Assembly: GCA_021323855.1 (NCBI GenBank)
Contig: JAJPKE010000019.1
Span: 62,001-126,000 of the forward strand
Direction: 5' to 3'
DNA from: Chloroflexota bacterium
Lineage (GTDB): Bacteria; Chloroflexota; Ktedonobacteria; Ktedonobacterales; JADMIN01
Length of the DNA stretch: 64,000 nt
Positions 35,260 to 44,385 of the stretch are shown in pieces. Numbering within the stretch: position 1 is the first letter of the stretch; each line of letters starts with the position of its first letter. The translations under genes were made by a program, and so were the position numbers. The notes beneath the pieces were generated by a model. That model was not told where the DNA came from and made no database searches. It worked only from the letters and a program-made list of their open reading frames with translations.

Positions 35260-36402
35260 ATGGCAACCGAAGTGCAACCTGGATATGAAGTTGGGCCTGC
35301 TGGTTTTCGCAGCGAGGAAATGATCCTCAATATGGGGCCGCAGCATCCTTCGACGCATGGTGTGTTGCGGCTGGTATTGGTGCTGGATGGCGAAACGGTG
35401 GTGCAATGTACGCCAGTCATCGGCTATCTGCATCGCGGCATGGAGAAAATCTTCGAGAATCGCCCTTATATGGCCGGCCCCCGCTACATTGACAACGCCG
35501 ATTACCTTAGTCCCATGCTCAATGAGTGCTGCTATGCTGGCGCCGTCGAGCAGTTGATGGGCATCGAGCCACCGCGCCGCGCGCAATACATTCGCGTGCT
35601 GGTGGGCGAGTTGGAGCGCATCGCCAGCCACCTCGTCGCCATTGGCACCTATGGACTGGACCTCGGCGCGTTTACGCCGGTCCTCTGGTGCTTCCGCGAC
35701 CGCGAGCAGATTCTCGATATGTTCGAGTCGCTCAGCGGCCACCGCTTCACGCATAACTATATGCGGGTCGGCGGCGTCCTCTATGATTTCCCCAAAGGCT
35801 GGCTCGAACAATGCGAGAAATTCCTCGACAAATTCGAGAAGACGAGCATACCAGAATTGGAAGAACTGCTCACTGGCAACGAAATCTTTGAGGCGCGCAC
35901 GCAAGGCGTCGGCTACATTGATCCGCAGCAGGCGTTAGCTTATGCGCTGACGGGACCCGTCGCCCGCGCCTCCGGCGTGCCGTTCGATGTGCGCGTGAAC
36001 CGTCCCTATGGCGCGTATCGTGAGATTCCGGTGAACATCAAGCTGCGGCAAGATGGCGACTGCTTCGCGCGTTATAAAGTTCGTATGGACGAGATGGGCG
36101 AGAGCGTGCGTCTCTGCCGCACCGTGCTGGATAAGCTCCCCGGTGGCCCGATCTCGGTGCGCTCACCGATTGCGCTCCGCCCGCCACGCGGCGAAACCTA
36201 CTTTTCGGTGGAGAGCGCGCGCGGCGAAGAGAGTCTCTATATGATTAGCGACGGCTCGGAGTATCCGTATCGCGCGAAGCTGCGCGCGCCGTCTTTCGTC
36301 AACCTTCAGGTGTTGCCGGAACTGTTGCGCGGCCATAAGATCGGCGACGTGATCGCCATTCTGGGCAGCATTGATATCGTCCTGGGCGACGTGGATCGGT
36401 AG
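35260..36402 (+). CDS. nuoD: NADH-quinone oxidoreductase subunit D
   Basis: The 49-kDa subunit of complex I, which forms the quinone pocket with NuoB. It has MGPQHPSTHGVLRLVLVLDGE, the CTPVIGYLHRGMEKI segment and the C-terminal VLGSIDIVLGDVDR-like end. At 380 residues it matches the stand-alone NuoD form, not the NuoCD fusion. It follows nuoC by 3 bases. The nuoH start is 12 bases downstream. Confidence 0.95.
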   Translation: MATEVQPGYEVGPAGFRSEEMILNMGPQHPSTHGVLRLVLVLDGETVVQCTPVIGYLHRGMEKIFENRPYMAGPRYIDNADYLSPMLNECCYAGAVEQLMGIEPPRRAQYIRVLVGELERIASHLVAIGTYGLDLGAFTPVLWCFRDREQILDMFESLSGHRFTHNYMRVGGVLYDFPKGWLEQCEKFLDKFEKTSIPELEELLTGNEIFEARTQGVGYIDPQQALAYALTGPVARASGVPFDVRVNRPYGAYREIPVNIKLRQDGDCFARYKVRMDEMGESVRLCRTVLDKLPGGPISVRSPIALRPPRGETYFSVESARGEESLYMISDGSEYPYRAKLRAPSFVNLQVLPELLRGHKIGDVIAILGSIDIVLGDVDR

Positions 36403-36414
36403 ATTGGAGCCAGT

Positions 36415-37758
36415 ATGAACGATGTAGTCCAAAATATCATCCACTTCTTCGTCACGTTCCTGTTTTCGCTGCTCTTCCTGATGGGCGCGGCGACGATTCT
36501 GGTATACCTGGAACGCAAGGTGATGGCGTGGATGCAGGACCGCTACGGCCCGCTGCATGTAGGGCCGCATGGCGCATTGCAGACCGTTATGGATGTGGCC
36601 AAGTTGCTGCTGAAAGAAGACCTGAAGGTCAGTTCAGCCGACAATCCGGTCTACAAGTTTGCGCCGATGGTCTTCTTCGCGCCGGTGATTACGGCGTTTG
36701 TGGTGATTCCTTTCTCGCCGTATATGACGGCTGGCGCGTTGAGTACTGGACTCATCTATTATGTGGCGCTCAGTTCGATTGACGTGATCGGCGTCTTCAT
36801 GGCGGGCTGGGGTTCCAACAACAAATACGCGCTGATCGGCGGTCTGCGTTCCACCGCGCAGATGATCTCGTATGAGTTGCCGCTGATCCTCTCGCTGGTC
36901 GGTGTCATCATGCTGACGAGCGTGCTGGCTCCCGGCTGCACCGGCCCCAACCCGGACCTGAATACCTGCGGCGTCGGTTCGATCTCGTTTACGCAGATTG
37001 TCGCGGCGCAGATGCGCCCGGAGTCGCCCTGGCTCTGGTTTGTGCTGCTCCAACCGCTCGGCCTGGTGGTCTATTACATTTGCGGGCTGGCGGAGACAAA
37101 CCGCTCGCCGTTCGACTTGCCGGAAGCTGAATCCGAATTGGTCGCCGGTTATTTGACGGAATATAGTGGCCTGCGCTGGGCGATGTTCTTCCTGGGTGAA
37201 TATGGCAACATGACCATCGTATCCGCTGTGGCGACGGCGATCTTCCTGGGTGGCTGGTCGTTCCCCGGCGCGGCGATTGGCTTCTGGACCGATCATCTTG
37301 GGTCATTCGGCGGGCAACTCGTCTTCAATATCATCTGCGTCGCGGTCTTCCTGGCGAAGATGTTCGCACTGCTGCTGGTCTTCATCTGGGTCCGCTCGAC
37401 GCTGCCACGCCTGCGGGCTGACCAGTTGATGCGGTTCGCCTGGCTGTATCTCATTCCGCTGACACTAGTCAACATCCTGGTGACGGGCGCGTTGCTGCTG
37501 TTCATCCCGCCGAACACGCTGGTGCAGGGTGATGTGCTGCGCATCGCCGTCTCGGCGGTGGTCAACTGGGGCATGTTGGTGTTCGTGATCTTGAGCTTCC
37601 GCAGGCTGGCCGGCCTGACCTCGAAGGGCAAACTGCCTAGATGGGTTCGCCCGGCGAAAGGGCCTGTGACAGTGGTGACACCTGCCGCGCAGAGCCAGAC
37701 GCCGCCCACCGCGCAGACGCCGGAACTGGCCGCAGGCGCGGGCGCCGCGCGCAAATAA
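36415..37758 (+). CDS. nuoH: NADH-quinone oxidoreductase subunit H
   Basis: The membrane subunit that joins the two arms of complex I and lines the quinone tunnel, with about eight helices. ERKVMAWMQDRYGP, GPHGALQTVMDVAKLLLKED and LPEAESELVAGYLTEYSG are hallmarks. The last 50 residues are a Pro/Ala/Thr-rich soluble tail not normally seen. A GGAG ribosome site precedes the ATG. The operon ends here: nuoI, J, K, L, M and N do not follow. Confidence 0.95.
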   Translation: MNDVVQNIIHFFVTFLFSLLFLMGAATILVYLERKVMAWMQDRYGPLHVGPHGALQTVMDVAKLLLKEDLKVSSADNPVYKFAPMVFFAPVITAFVVIPFSPYMTAGALSTGLIYYVALSSIDVIGVFMAGWGSNNKYALIGGLRSTAQMISYELPLILSLVGVIMLTSVLAPGCTGPNPDLNTCGVGSISFTQIVAAQMRPESPWLWFVLLQPLGLVVYYICGLAETNRSPFDLPEAESELVAGYLTEYSGLRWAMFFLGEYGNMTIVSAVATAIFLGGWSFPGAAIGFWTDHLGSFGGQLVFNIICVAVFLAKMFALLLVFIWVRSTLPRLRADQLMRFAWLYLIPLTLVNILVTGALLLFIPPNTLVQGDVLRIAVSAVVNWGMLVFVILSFRRLAGLTSKGKLPRWVRPAKGPVTVVTPAAQSQTPPTAQTPELAAGAGAARK

Positions 37759-37775
37759 TCTCTCGTGTTTCTGCA

Positions 37776-37816
37776 AGCGAGGCGCTATGTCAATGATGCG
37801 TAGCGTCTCGCTTTTG
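37776..37816 (+). terminator. Terminator of the nuo operon
   Basis: A 12-base stem with one G-T pair (AGCGAGGCGCTA, 37776-37787, with 37801-37812), followed by TTTG. It lies in the 64-base gap before the convergent pnkp stop. Confidence 0.65.
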
Positions 37817-37822
37817 TGGCGT

Positions 37823-40432
37823 TTACAGGCGTGGGTCCACTGGCTCGCTCTCCAGCGCCAGCACGGCGAAGACCGCCTGATGGACACGCCAGAGCGGTTC
37901 GCGGCGGATGAAGCGTTCCAGCGATTCCACGCCCAGGGCGAACTCTCGCAGCGCCAGCACGCGCTTGCCGGTGAGGCCGCGCTTGCGCAGGCGTTCCAGG
38001 TTGGCTGGCTCTGTGTAGTCCGGGCCGTAGATGATGCGCAGATATTCGCGGCCATGGCACTTCACCGCAGGCTGGATCAACCCGCGCGAACCACGCGCAA
38101 TGAAGTCCAGCGGCTTGACGACCATCCCCTCGCCTCCCTGCTCCGTCATCTCTGCCCACCACTCGCTTGCCGCCGCGCACTCTTCCTGGTCGAGCAAACG
38201 CACCTCACGGTGGCGGGTCGCCAGGAAGAGTGGGTCCGCCTCGGCCAGTTGCGCCAGTTCGGTCATATGCCAGCGATGGTCGCGGTCGAGATAGGTCTTG
38301 CCTTCGGTCGCCAGCAGATGAAACGGCGCGATACGCACGCCTTGCAGTCCATCTACTTCCCAGCAGTAACGGCGATAGGCGGCGGTATAGCGCGTGATGT
38401 CGTCCTCGCGTTCGCGCAATCGCGCGCTGAGCGCATCCAGCGCGGCGGATGGCGCCTCCGGCAGTGCGCGTTGGCGGGCGGACGCAACGCTGGCAAGCGC
38501 GGCGGAGAGCGCGACATGCCCAGCGACAGCGACCGGCGCGTATTGCTCGTGCAACAACCCCTGCGCTTTGGCGCTCCACGGCAGCAACTCAGCATCCAGG
38601 CAGACCCAATCCGTCTCGTAGCGTTCCCAGAAACCTGCGGCAGTGAGCGCGGTGGAGAGCCGGGTGATGAGTTCGCGGTCAAGTGCATCATCATCGAAGA
38701 AGCGTCGCCCGGTGCGTGTATAGCAGACGCCGGGGACACTCTCCGCCGGTACGCCAAAGCGACGCGCGGCGGCCTCGCCATCGCGGCAGAGGATCAGCAC
38801 GGCGCGGCTGCCCATGTGCTTCTCCTCGCAGACGACGCTTGATATCCCTTGCTGGCGATAATAGGCGAAGGCTTCAGTCGGGTATTCCAGCCACCCGGGC
38901 TGTATCGTGGTTTCGCTTGGTGACATCGTTGGCGGCAGATAGATCAGCCAGCGCGGGTCCAGCGCGAAACGGCTCATCACTTCCAGCGCGGCTGCCGTCC
39001 GGTCCTCTTCAATGATAATATTTTTCATCAGGCGCGTGGTGACAATCTGCTTGCCCTGTACATCCTCGATGCGTAGCAACGTATCGCCGGAGTGGTCGCC
39101 GCTCGCAGCGACATCCGGCGCTAGCAACGGGCGCACCGGCTGCGCATACACCGCACGTGCCGGGACGCTCACCAACTCGCGCTCCGGCCAGCGCAGCGCC
39201 GTGAGCCGGCCCCCGAAGACGCAGCCGGTATCAATATTGATGGTGTTATTGAGCCAGAGCGCCTCCGGCACCGGCGTATGCCCATAGACCACCGTTGCCT
39301 TGCCGCGATAATCAGCGGCCCAATCGGCGCGCACCGGCAACCCGAACTCGTCGGTCTCGCCGGTCGTCTCGCCATAAAGCGCGAACGCCCGCACGCGCCC
39401 AGACGCGCGCCCCTGATACGCTTCTTTCATACCAGCGTGCGCCACCACCAGCGCGCCGCCATCCAGCACCAGGTGCGAAATCAGCCCATCGGCAAACGCG
39501 CGGAACTGTTGCGTCCAGGCGGCGCGTACATCTTCGGGCAGCGCGTTGATCTGCGCCACGCTCTCCGCCAGCCCGTGACTGACCTGCACTTGCCTGCCGC
39601 GCAGATAACGTTCCAGCTTCATATCGTGGTTGCCGGGAACGCAAAACGCCTGCCCTGCGGCGACCATGCGCATTACTAACTGCGTGACGGCAATGATCTT
39701 TGGCCCACGGTCCACCAGATCGCCCAGAAAGATCACGCGCCGCCCGGCGGGATGGCGCAATCCAGCCTCCGCGTCCTCCACATAGCCGAGCGCGCCGAGC
39801 AGTTCGGTCAACTCATCGTAGCAACCGTGAATATCACCGATGATGTCAAAAGGACCGCTTTCACTGCGGCGGTCGCTCCAGAGCGGCTCGCGCACGATCT
39901 GCGCGGCATTCACTGCCTCCAGCGAGTTCAGCGTATAGACTCGCCGGAACCCCTCGCGCTCCAAGCCACGTATGCCGCGCCGCAGCGATTGAATATGATT
40001 GCGCACCACCTGCGCGCCAAACTGGCGGTCCGGGCGGGCGGCGTTGCGCTCGACGCAGATGGCTTCATCGAGGTTCAGGACAATGGCGACGGCGTGGACA
40101 TCATGCTCGTGCGCCAGACGCACCAGCGGCGCGCGGTCTTGCGGCTTGACGTTGGTGGCGTCTATCACGGCGATTCTGCCGAGTGCCAGCCGCAGCCCGG
40201 CGATATAGTGCAGCGCGTCGAAGGCGGCCTTTGTCACAGTCTGGTCGTTGGGGTCGTCGCCAACCACGCCGCGATACTGGTCGGAACTCAGCACTTCGGT
40301 TGGCTGGAAGTGCCGTGCGGCGAAGGTACTCTTGCCGGAGCCGGAGGCGCCGATCAGCACGACGAGGCACAGGTCAGGAATCGTAATGGTTGTTGATATA
40401 GATGGGGATGTGCGTTCCTTCCTCCCGGCCAT
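37823..40432 (-). CDS. pnkp: Polynucleotide kinase-phosphatase-ligase (Pnkp)
   Basis: A three-domain RNA-repair enzyme of 869 residues, the same length as the characterised Clostridium enzyme. The kinase has Walker A GASGSGKST at 28-36. The phosphatase is a metallophosphoesterase with GDIHGC (199-204), GDLVDRGP, PGNHD and YGHTP. The adenylyltransferase-ligase domain has its nucleotidyl lysine at 538 in EEKHMGSR. Pnkp heals and seals RNA cut by ribotoxins, together with Hen1, encoded at 44376-45791. GAAGGGG before the ATG at 40432 gives the start; 60 upstream residues are not coding. A TATAAT at 40517-40522 is the likely -10. Confidence 0.95.
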   Translation of the reverse strand: MAGRKERTSPSISTTITIPDLCLVVLIGASGSGKSTFAARHFQPTEVLSSDQYRGVVGDDPNDQTVTKAAFDALHYIAGLRLALGRIAVIDATNVKPQDRAPLVRLAHEHDVHAVAIVLNLDEAICVERNAARPDRQFGAQVVRNHIQSLRRGIRGLEREGFRRVYTLNSLEAVNAAQIVREPLWSDRRSESGPFDIIGDIHGCYDELTELLGALGYVEDAEAGLRHPAGRRVIFLGDLVDRGPKIIAVTQLVMRMVAAGQAFCVPGNHDMKLERYLRGRQVQVSHGLAESVAQINALPEDVRAAWTQQFRAFADGLISHLVLDGGALVVAHAGMKEAYQGRASGRVRAFALYGETTGETDEFGLPVRADWAADYRGKATVVYGHTPVPEALWLNNTINIDTGCVFGGRLTALRWPERELVSVPARAVYAQPVRPLLAPDVAASGDHSGDTLLRIEDVQGKQIVTTRLMKNIIIEEDRTAAALEVMSRFALDPRWLIYLPPTMSPSETTIQPGWLEYPTEAFAYYRQQGISSVVCEEKHMGSRAVLILCRDGEAAARRFGVPAESVPGVCYTRTGRRFFDDDALDRELITRLSTALTAAGFWERYETDWVCLDAELLPWSAKAQGLLHEQYAPVAVAGHVALSAALASVASARQRALPEAPSAALDALSARLREREDDITRYTAAYRRYCWEVDGLQGVRIAPFHLLATEGKTYLDRDHRWHMTELAQLAEADPLFLATRHREVRLLDQEECAAASEWWAEMTEQGGEGMVVKPLDFIARGSRGLIQPAVKCHGREYLRIIYGPDYTEPANLERLRKRGLTGKRVLALREFALGVESLERFIRREPLWRVHQAVFAVLALESEPVDPRL

Positions 40433-40516
40433 CGTAACCCCTTCAAAATGTCCTGACTGTATTTGACATAACACAACTATTCGAGGAAATGTATCGTACT
40501 TTTCGCTTGCAATCCC

Positions 40517-40522
40517 ATTATA
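40517..40522 (-). promoter_or_regulatory. -10 element of pnkp
   Basis: TATAAT on the minus strand, 84 bases before the pnkp start, in a locally AT-rich divergent spacer. No convincing -35 is present. A 7-base hairpin (TGATGCA/TGCATCA, 40592-40614) lies on the other side, just before the ABC gene. Confidence 0.45.
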
Positions 40523-40633
40523 TCTTACCAGCGCAGCAAATACACCGGACGATGGACCGATTTTTTCGTGAGAGGTGGCGCCGTATACTCCTGATGCACT
40601 GTATCGTTGCATCAGTTGCGGAACGAGGTGAAG

Positions 40634-42448
40634 ATGGCGACCACTGCGCAGTCTCAGCAGTCGCTTCCCAATGAGCCAACCGGCGCATCAGGTTCATCCA
40701 CTCATCGTGCGCTGGCGCTGCTGGCGCAGTATCTACGCCCGCAATGTGCGCGTGTGGCGCTGGCGACGATATTGCTGCTCGCCGCCCTTGCGCTGCAACT
40801 GCTGGCGCCCCAGGTATTGCGCGCGTTCATTGACACGGCGCGGGCCGGTGGGAGCGCCGCGATGCTCACTCAGGCGGCGCTGTTCTTCCTGGTTGCGGCG
40901 GTTGGCGCGCAAATCGTCGTGGCGCTCGCCGGTTACTACAGCGAAGATGTCGGCTGGACGGCTACAAATCGCCTGCGCGCTGACCTGGCGCGGCACTGCC
41001 TCGCGCTGGACCCCGGCTTTTATCAGGCGCATACCCCCGGCGAACTGATCGAGCGCGTGGATGGCGATGTCGCTCTGCTAGCCGATCTCTTCTCTCAGGT
41101 CTTTGTCAATGTCATCGGCAACGGTTTATTGCTGGTGGGCATCCTGCTGCTCGTCGCGCGGGAAGACCTGCGCATCGGGCTGGCGCTGGCGCTTTATACG
41201 GCGCTAGTTGTCGCCATGATGCGCTGGCTTCAGCGCCGCGCCGTACCGGTGTTCATCGCCTCGCGCCAGGCGTCGGCGGAGATGAGCGGTTTTCTTGGAG
41301 AGTATCTTGGCGCGCGTGAAGATATTGCCGCCAATGGCGCTGCTGGCTACATCCTGCGTCGCTTCGAGGGCTTGCAGCGTCTGCTCAATCGCGCGGCGAT
41401 TCGCGTGCAGATGATGGCGTGTGTCATCGGCGGCTCGCTCAATCTGCTAACAACGCTCGGCTCTGCGCTGGCGCTGACGCTGGGCGCATACTTCCTGGCG
41501 CATGGCACGATGACGCTCGGCACAGTGTTCCTGCTCTACAGCTATACGGCGCTGCTGATAGATCGCCTGATAACGCTCAATGAACATTTCGATACGCTAC
41601 AACAGGCGGCTGCCAGCTTAAAGCGCATCAGCGAGCTATTTCAGACGCCGGTGCGTGTGCGCGAAGTGGCTGATATGGCGCTTGCCGGTCTCACGCTTCC
41701 CAACGGCGCGCTGTCGTTGGCCTTCGAGAATGTAACGTTCTGCTATGCCGTGGATGCGCCCCCTGCGCTCTCCGGCGTGAGCTTCGCGCTGGAGCCAGGC
41801 GAGGTGGCTGGGCTGGTGGGACGCACCGGCAGCGGCAAAACCACTATCACGCGCCTGCTGGACCGCTTCTATGATCCAGAGCGCGGCATTGTGCGGCTTG
41901 GTGGGCAGGATATCCGCCAGTTGCCCGTAGCGGACCTGCGCAGTCGCATCGGCCTCGTCACGCAGGAGGTGCAACTCTTCCATGCGACAGTACGCGACAA
42001 CCTGACCTTCTTTGACGCCGCCATCAGCGATGAGCAATTATTGGCGGCCATCGAGCAGCTTGGGCTAGGCGAGTGGCTTGCGCGCCTGCCAGATGGCCTC
42101 GACAGTGACCTTTCGCCGGAGACGCTCTCCGCTGGTGAAGCGCAACTGCTGGCCTTCATTCGCGTGTTGCTGCGCGATCCACAACTGGTGATCCTGGATG
42201 AAGCCTCGGCGCGGCTCGATCCTGCCACCGAGCGCCTATTGATGCGTGCTATCGCCGGACTGTTCGCCAACCGCACTGGCCTGCTCATCGCGCACCGTCT
42301 GACGACGCTTGCCCAGGTGGACCGCATCCTTGTGCTGGAGGCTGGCGCACTTGTGGAGGATGGGTCGCGGGTGGCGCTGGCGCAGAATCCAGACTCGTAC
42401 TATGCGCGCCTGTTGCGCACCGCAGCGTTGGAGGGCGTCCTGGTATGA
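40634..42448 (+). CDS. ABC exporter half-transporter, subunit 1
   Basis: A 604-residue fusion of a six-helix export domain and an ATPase. Walker A is GRTGSGKTT and Walker B is LVILDEAS with the catalytic Glu. The signature is LSAGEAQL rather than LSGGQ. The next gene starts within its stop codon, so the two form a heterodimer. GAGGTGAAG precedes the ATG at 40634. The transported substrate is unknown. The gene diverges from pnkp. Confidence 0.92.
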   Translation: MATTAQSQQSLPNEPTGASGSSTHRALALLAQYLRPQCARVALATILLLAALALQLLAPQVLRAFIDTARAGGSAAMLTQAALFFLVAAVGAQIVVALAGYYSEDVGWTATNRLRADLARHCLALDPGFYQAHTPGELIERVDGDVALLADLFSQVFVNVIGNGLLLVGILLLVAREDLRIGLALALYTALVVAMMRWLQRRAVPVFIASRQASAEMSGFLGEYLGAREDIAANGAAGYILRRFEGLQRLLNRAAIRVQMMACVIGGSLNLLTTLGSALALTLGAYFLAHGTMTLGTVFLLYSYTALLIDRLITLNEHFDTLQQAAASLKRISELFQTPVRVREVADMALAGLTLPNGALSLAFENVTFCYAVDAPPALSGVSFALEPGEVAGLVGRTGSGKTTITRLLDRFYDPERGIVRLGGQDIRQLPVADLRSRIGLVTQEVQLFHATVRDNLTFFDAAISDEQLLAAIEQLGLGEWLARLPDGLDSDLSPETLSAGEAQLLAFIRVLLRDPQLVILDEASARLDPATERLLMRAIAGLFANRTGLLIAHRLTTLAQVDRILVLEAGALVEDGSRVALAQNPDSYYARLLRTAALEGVLV

Positions 42449-44385
42449 CGAGTGCAGTCAATGTGACGGATGCAACGACCGATACCGATAATGTCAACCT
42501 CTGGCCGGTTCTCTGGCGGTTGGTGCGTCATTCGCCCTGGCTCTATCTGCTGAATTTTTTGCTGCAATTCCCCCGGCAGCTCATCTGGCTGCTGCCGGGA
42601 TTGGTCGTGCAGGCGATCTTCGCCCGGCTCACAAACCGCCCGGCGCTCGATAGCGGCTTTCTGGCGCTGATTGCGCTGCTGGTGGCTGTGACGCTTGGGC
42701 GCATCGCTATACTGGCGGGCACGTTGCTCGGCATGTTCTATCCGCTGAATGCCAGCGCCACGCTGCTGCGCCGCAATATGCTCACCCATCTGCTCCGGCG
42801 GCCCGGCGCGTTGCCGTTGCCCTACCCGATGGGCGATATGGTCAACCGGCTGCACGAAGATATTTACGGCAGCTATTCGGGCATCGCCTATACATCGGCG
42901 CTGCTCTTTGCAACGGTGGGATTTATGACGCAGGCGCTGGTGGCGCTGGCGATCATGGCGCGCATCAGCCTGCCGCTCACGCTGGTGGCCGCGCTGCCAA
43001 CGCTGCTTGTGAGCGGTGGTGTCAACCTGGCTGGCAAACACATCGAACGTTTCCATCAGGCGACGCGCGAAGCGAGCGGGCGTGTCACTGCGACACTCGG
43101 TGAACTCTTTGGCGCGGCGCAGGCGATTCAGGCGGCATCAGCGGAACAACCGGTCATCGCGCACCTCGAACGGCTGGGTGTTGCGCGGCGGCGGGCCGCC
43201 TTGCGCGAATATCTCTTCTCCACGGTCACGCTGGATACGCTCAGCGCCAGCGCCGCCAGTATCGGCATCGGCGCCGTGCTGCTGCTGGCGAGTCAGGAGT
43301 TGCGCGCAGGCAATTTTACGGTCGGTGATTTCGCGCTCTTCGTCACCTATCTGACTATCCTCGCAGGCTTCACCGGCATACTCAACCAGACCATCGCCAA
43401 CTATAAACAGGCGAAAGTCTCATACCGGCGTCTGCTCGCGCTCTTGAGCGACAAAGATGGCGCGTCATCTCGTATGCTGACACAGGACAACACTGGGATG
43501 CCAAGGCAGTCGCCTGCACGGTCCCCACTCTCCTCGCGGGAGCAAGCCCCCGCCATGCAGAGCATGGAGGCTCTGCCTCGCAGAGCGGAGGAGGCGAGGA
43601 GCGCAGCGGTGGGGACAGGGGGTGAGGTCTTCCAGTCGCTCACAACGCGCAACCTCAGCTATCAGCATCCTGGCAGTGGGCGCGGCGTCACAGGCGTTGA
43701 TCTGCGCATCGCTCGTGGTGAATTCTTCGTCGTGACCGGGCGTGTCGGCGCGGGCAAGACAACGCTGCTGCGTGTGCTGCTCGGCCTGTTGCCCAAAGCA
43801 CAAGGCGACATCTTCTGGAACGATGAAGCTGTTGACGACCCCGCCACCTTCTTCGCGCCGCCGCGCACGGCGTACATACCGCAGGCGCCCTCGCTACTGA
43901 GCGCGACGCTGCGCGAGAATATTTTGCTCGATCTGCCGGCAAAGGATGAGCAACTCGCTACGGCGCTACACCAGGCCGTTCTCGACATGGACATCGCCGC
44001 CTTCGAGCAGGGACTCGACACGCGCATCGGTCCGCGTGGCATGCGGCTCTCCGGCGGGCAGGCGCAGCGCACCGCCGCCGCACGCATGTTCGTCCGCGCG
44101 CCGGATGTGCTGGTCTTCGACGATCCTTCCAGCGCGCTCAATGTGGAGACTGAGCGGCTGCTCTGGGAGCGCCTGCTCAGCGGCGAGGAGCGTCACACCT
44201 GCCTCGTCGTCTCGCACCGCCGCGAGGTACTGCGCCGGGCTGACCGCATTATCTGCCTGAAAGATGGCAGCGTTGTAGCAATGGGCACACTGGACGAGTT
44301 GCTGGCGACCAGTGAGGAGCTACGCCGTCTCTGGTCCGCTGACGAAGACAACGGTGATGACAGCGTGGCTACATCTCAGCGTTGA
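42445..44385 (+). CDS. ABC exporter half-transporter, subunit 2
   Basis: A 646-residue export-ATPase fusion overlapping subunit 1 by ATGA. Walker A is GRVGAGKTT and the signature is canonical LSGGQAQR, but Walker B is VLVFDDPSS, with Asp in place of the catalytic Glu. With the altered signature of subunit 1 this makes one degenerate and one active ATP site, as in TM287/288 and BmrCD. Between the two domains about 35 residues (about 355-395) are encoded by a palindromic DNA repeat. The 3' end overlaps the convergent hen1 by 10 bases. Confidence 0.92.
   Translation: MTSAVNVTDATTDTDNVNLWPVLWRLVRHSPWLYLLNFLLQFPRQLIWLLPGLVVQAIFARLTNRPALDSGFLALIALLVAVTLGRIAILAGTLLGMFYPLNASATLLRRNMLTHLLRRPGALPLPYPMGDMVNRLHEDIYGSYSGIAYTSALLFATVGFMTQALVALAIMARISLPLTLVAALPTLLVSGGVNLAGKHIERFHQATREASGRVTATLGELFGAAQAIQAASAEQPVIAHLERLGVARRRAALREYLFSTVTLDTLSASAASIGIGAVLLLASQELRAGNFTVGDFALFVTYLTILAGFTGILNQTIANYKQAKVSYRRLLALLSDKDGASSRMLTQDNTGMPRQSPARSPLSSREQAPAMQSMEALPRRAEEARSAAVGTGGEVFQSLTTRNLSYQHPGSGRGVTGVDLRIARGEFFVVTGRVGAGKTTLLRVLLGLLPKAQGDIFWNDEAVDDPATFFAPPRTAYIPQAPSLLSATLRENILLDLPAKDEQLATALHQAVLDMDIAAFEQGLDTRIGPRGMRLSGGQAQRTAAARMFVRAPDVLVFDDPSSALNVETERLLWERLLSGEERHTCLVVSHRREVLRRADRIICLKDGSVVAMGTLDELLATSEELRRLWSADEDNGDDSVATSQR
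43521..43616. repeat. Palindromic element inserted in a coding sequence
   Basis: A 96-base imperfect palindrome with ends GTCCCCAC (43521-43528) and GTGGGGAC (43609-43616) and an inner CTCTGC-CTC-GCAGAG hairpin. It is followed by AGGGGGTGAGGTCT, like the edge of the dispersed intergenic repeats. It keeps the ABC reading frame open. Confidence 0.8.

Noticed and set aside
37787..38842. 351-codon plus-strand frame
   Set aside because: Antisense to pnkp, whose ligase motifs are read on the other strand in exactly this interval.
43521..43616. Frameshift or assembly error in the second ABC gene
   Set aside because: The reading frame is open across the palindrome and both flanking domains are intact.
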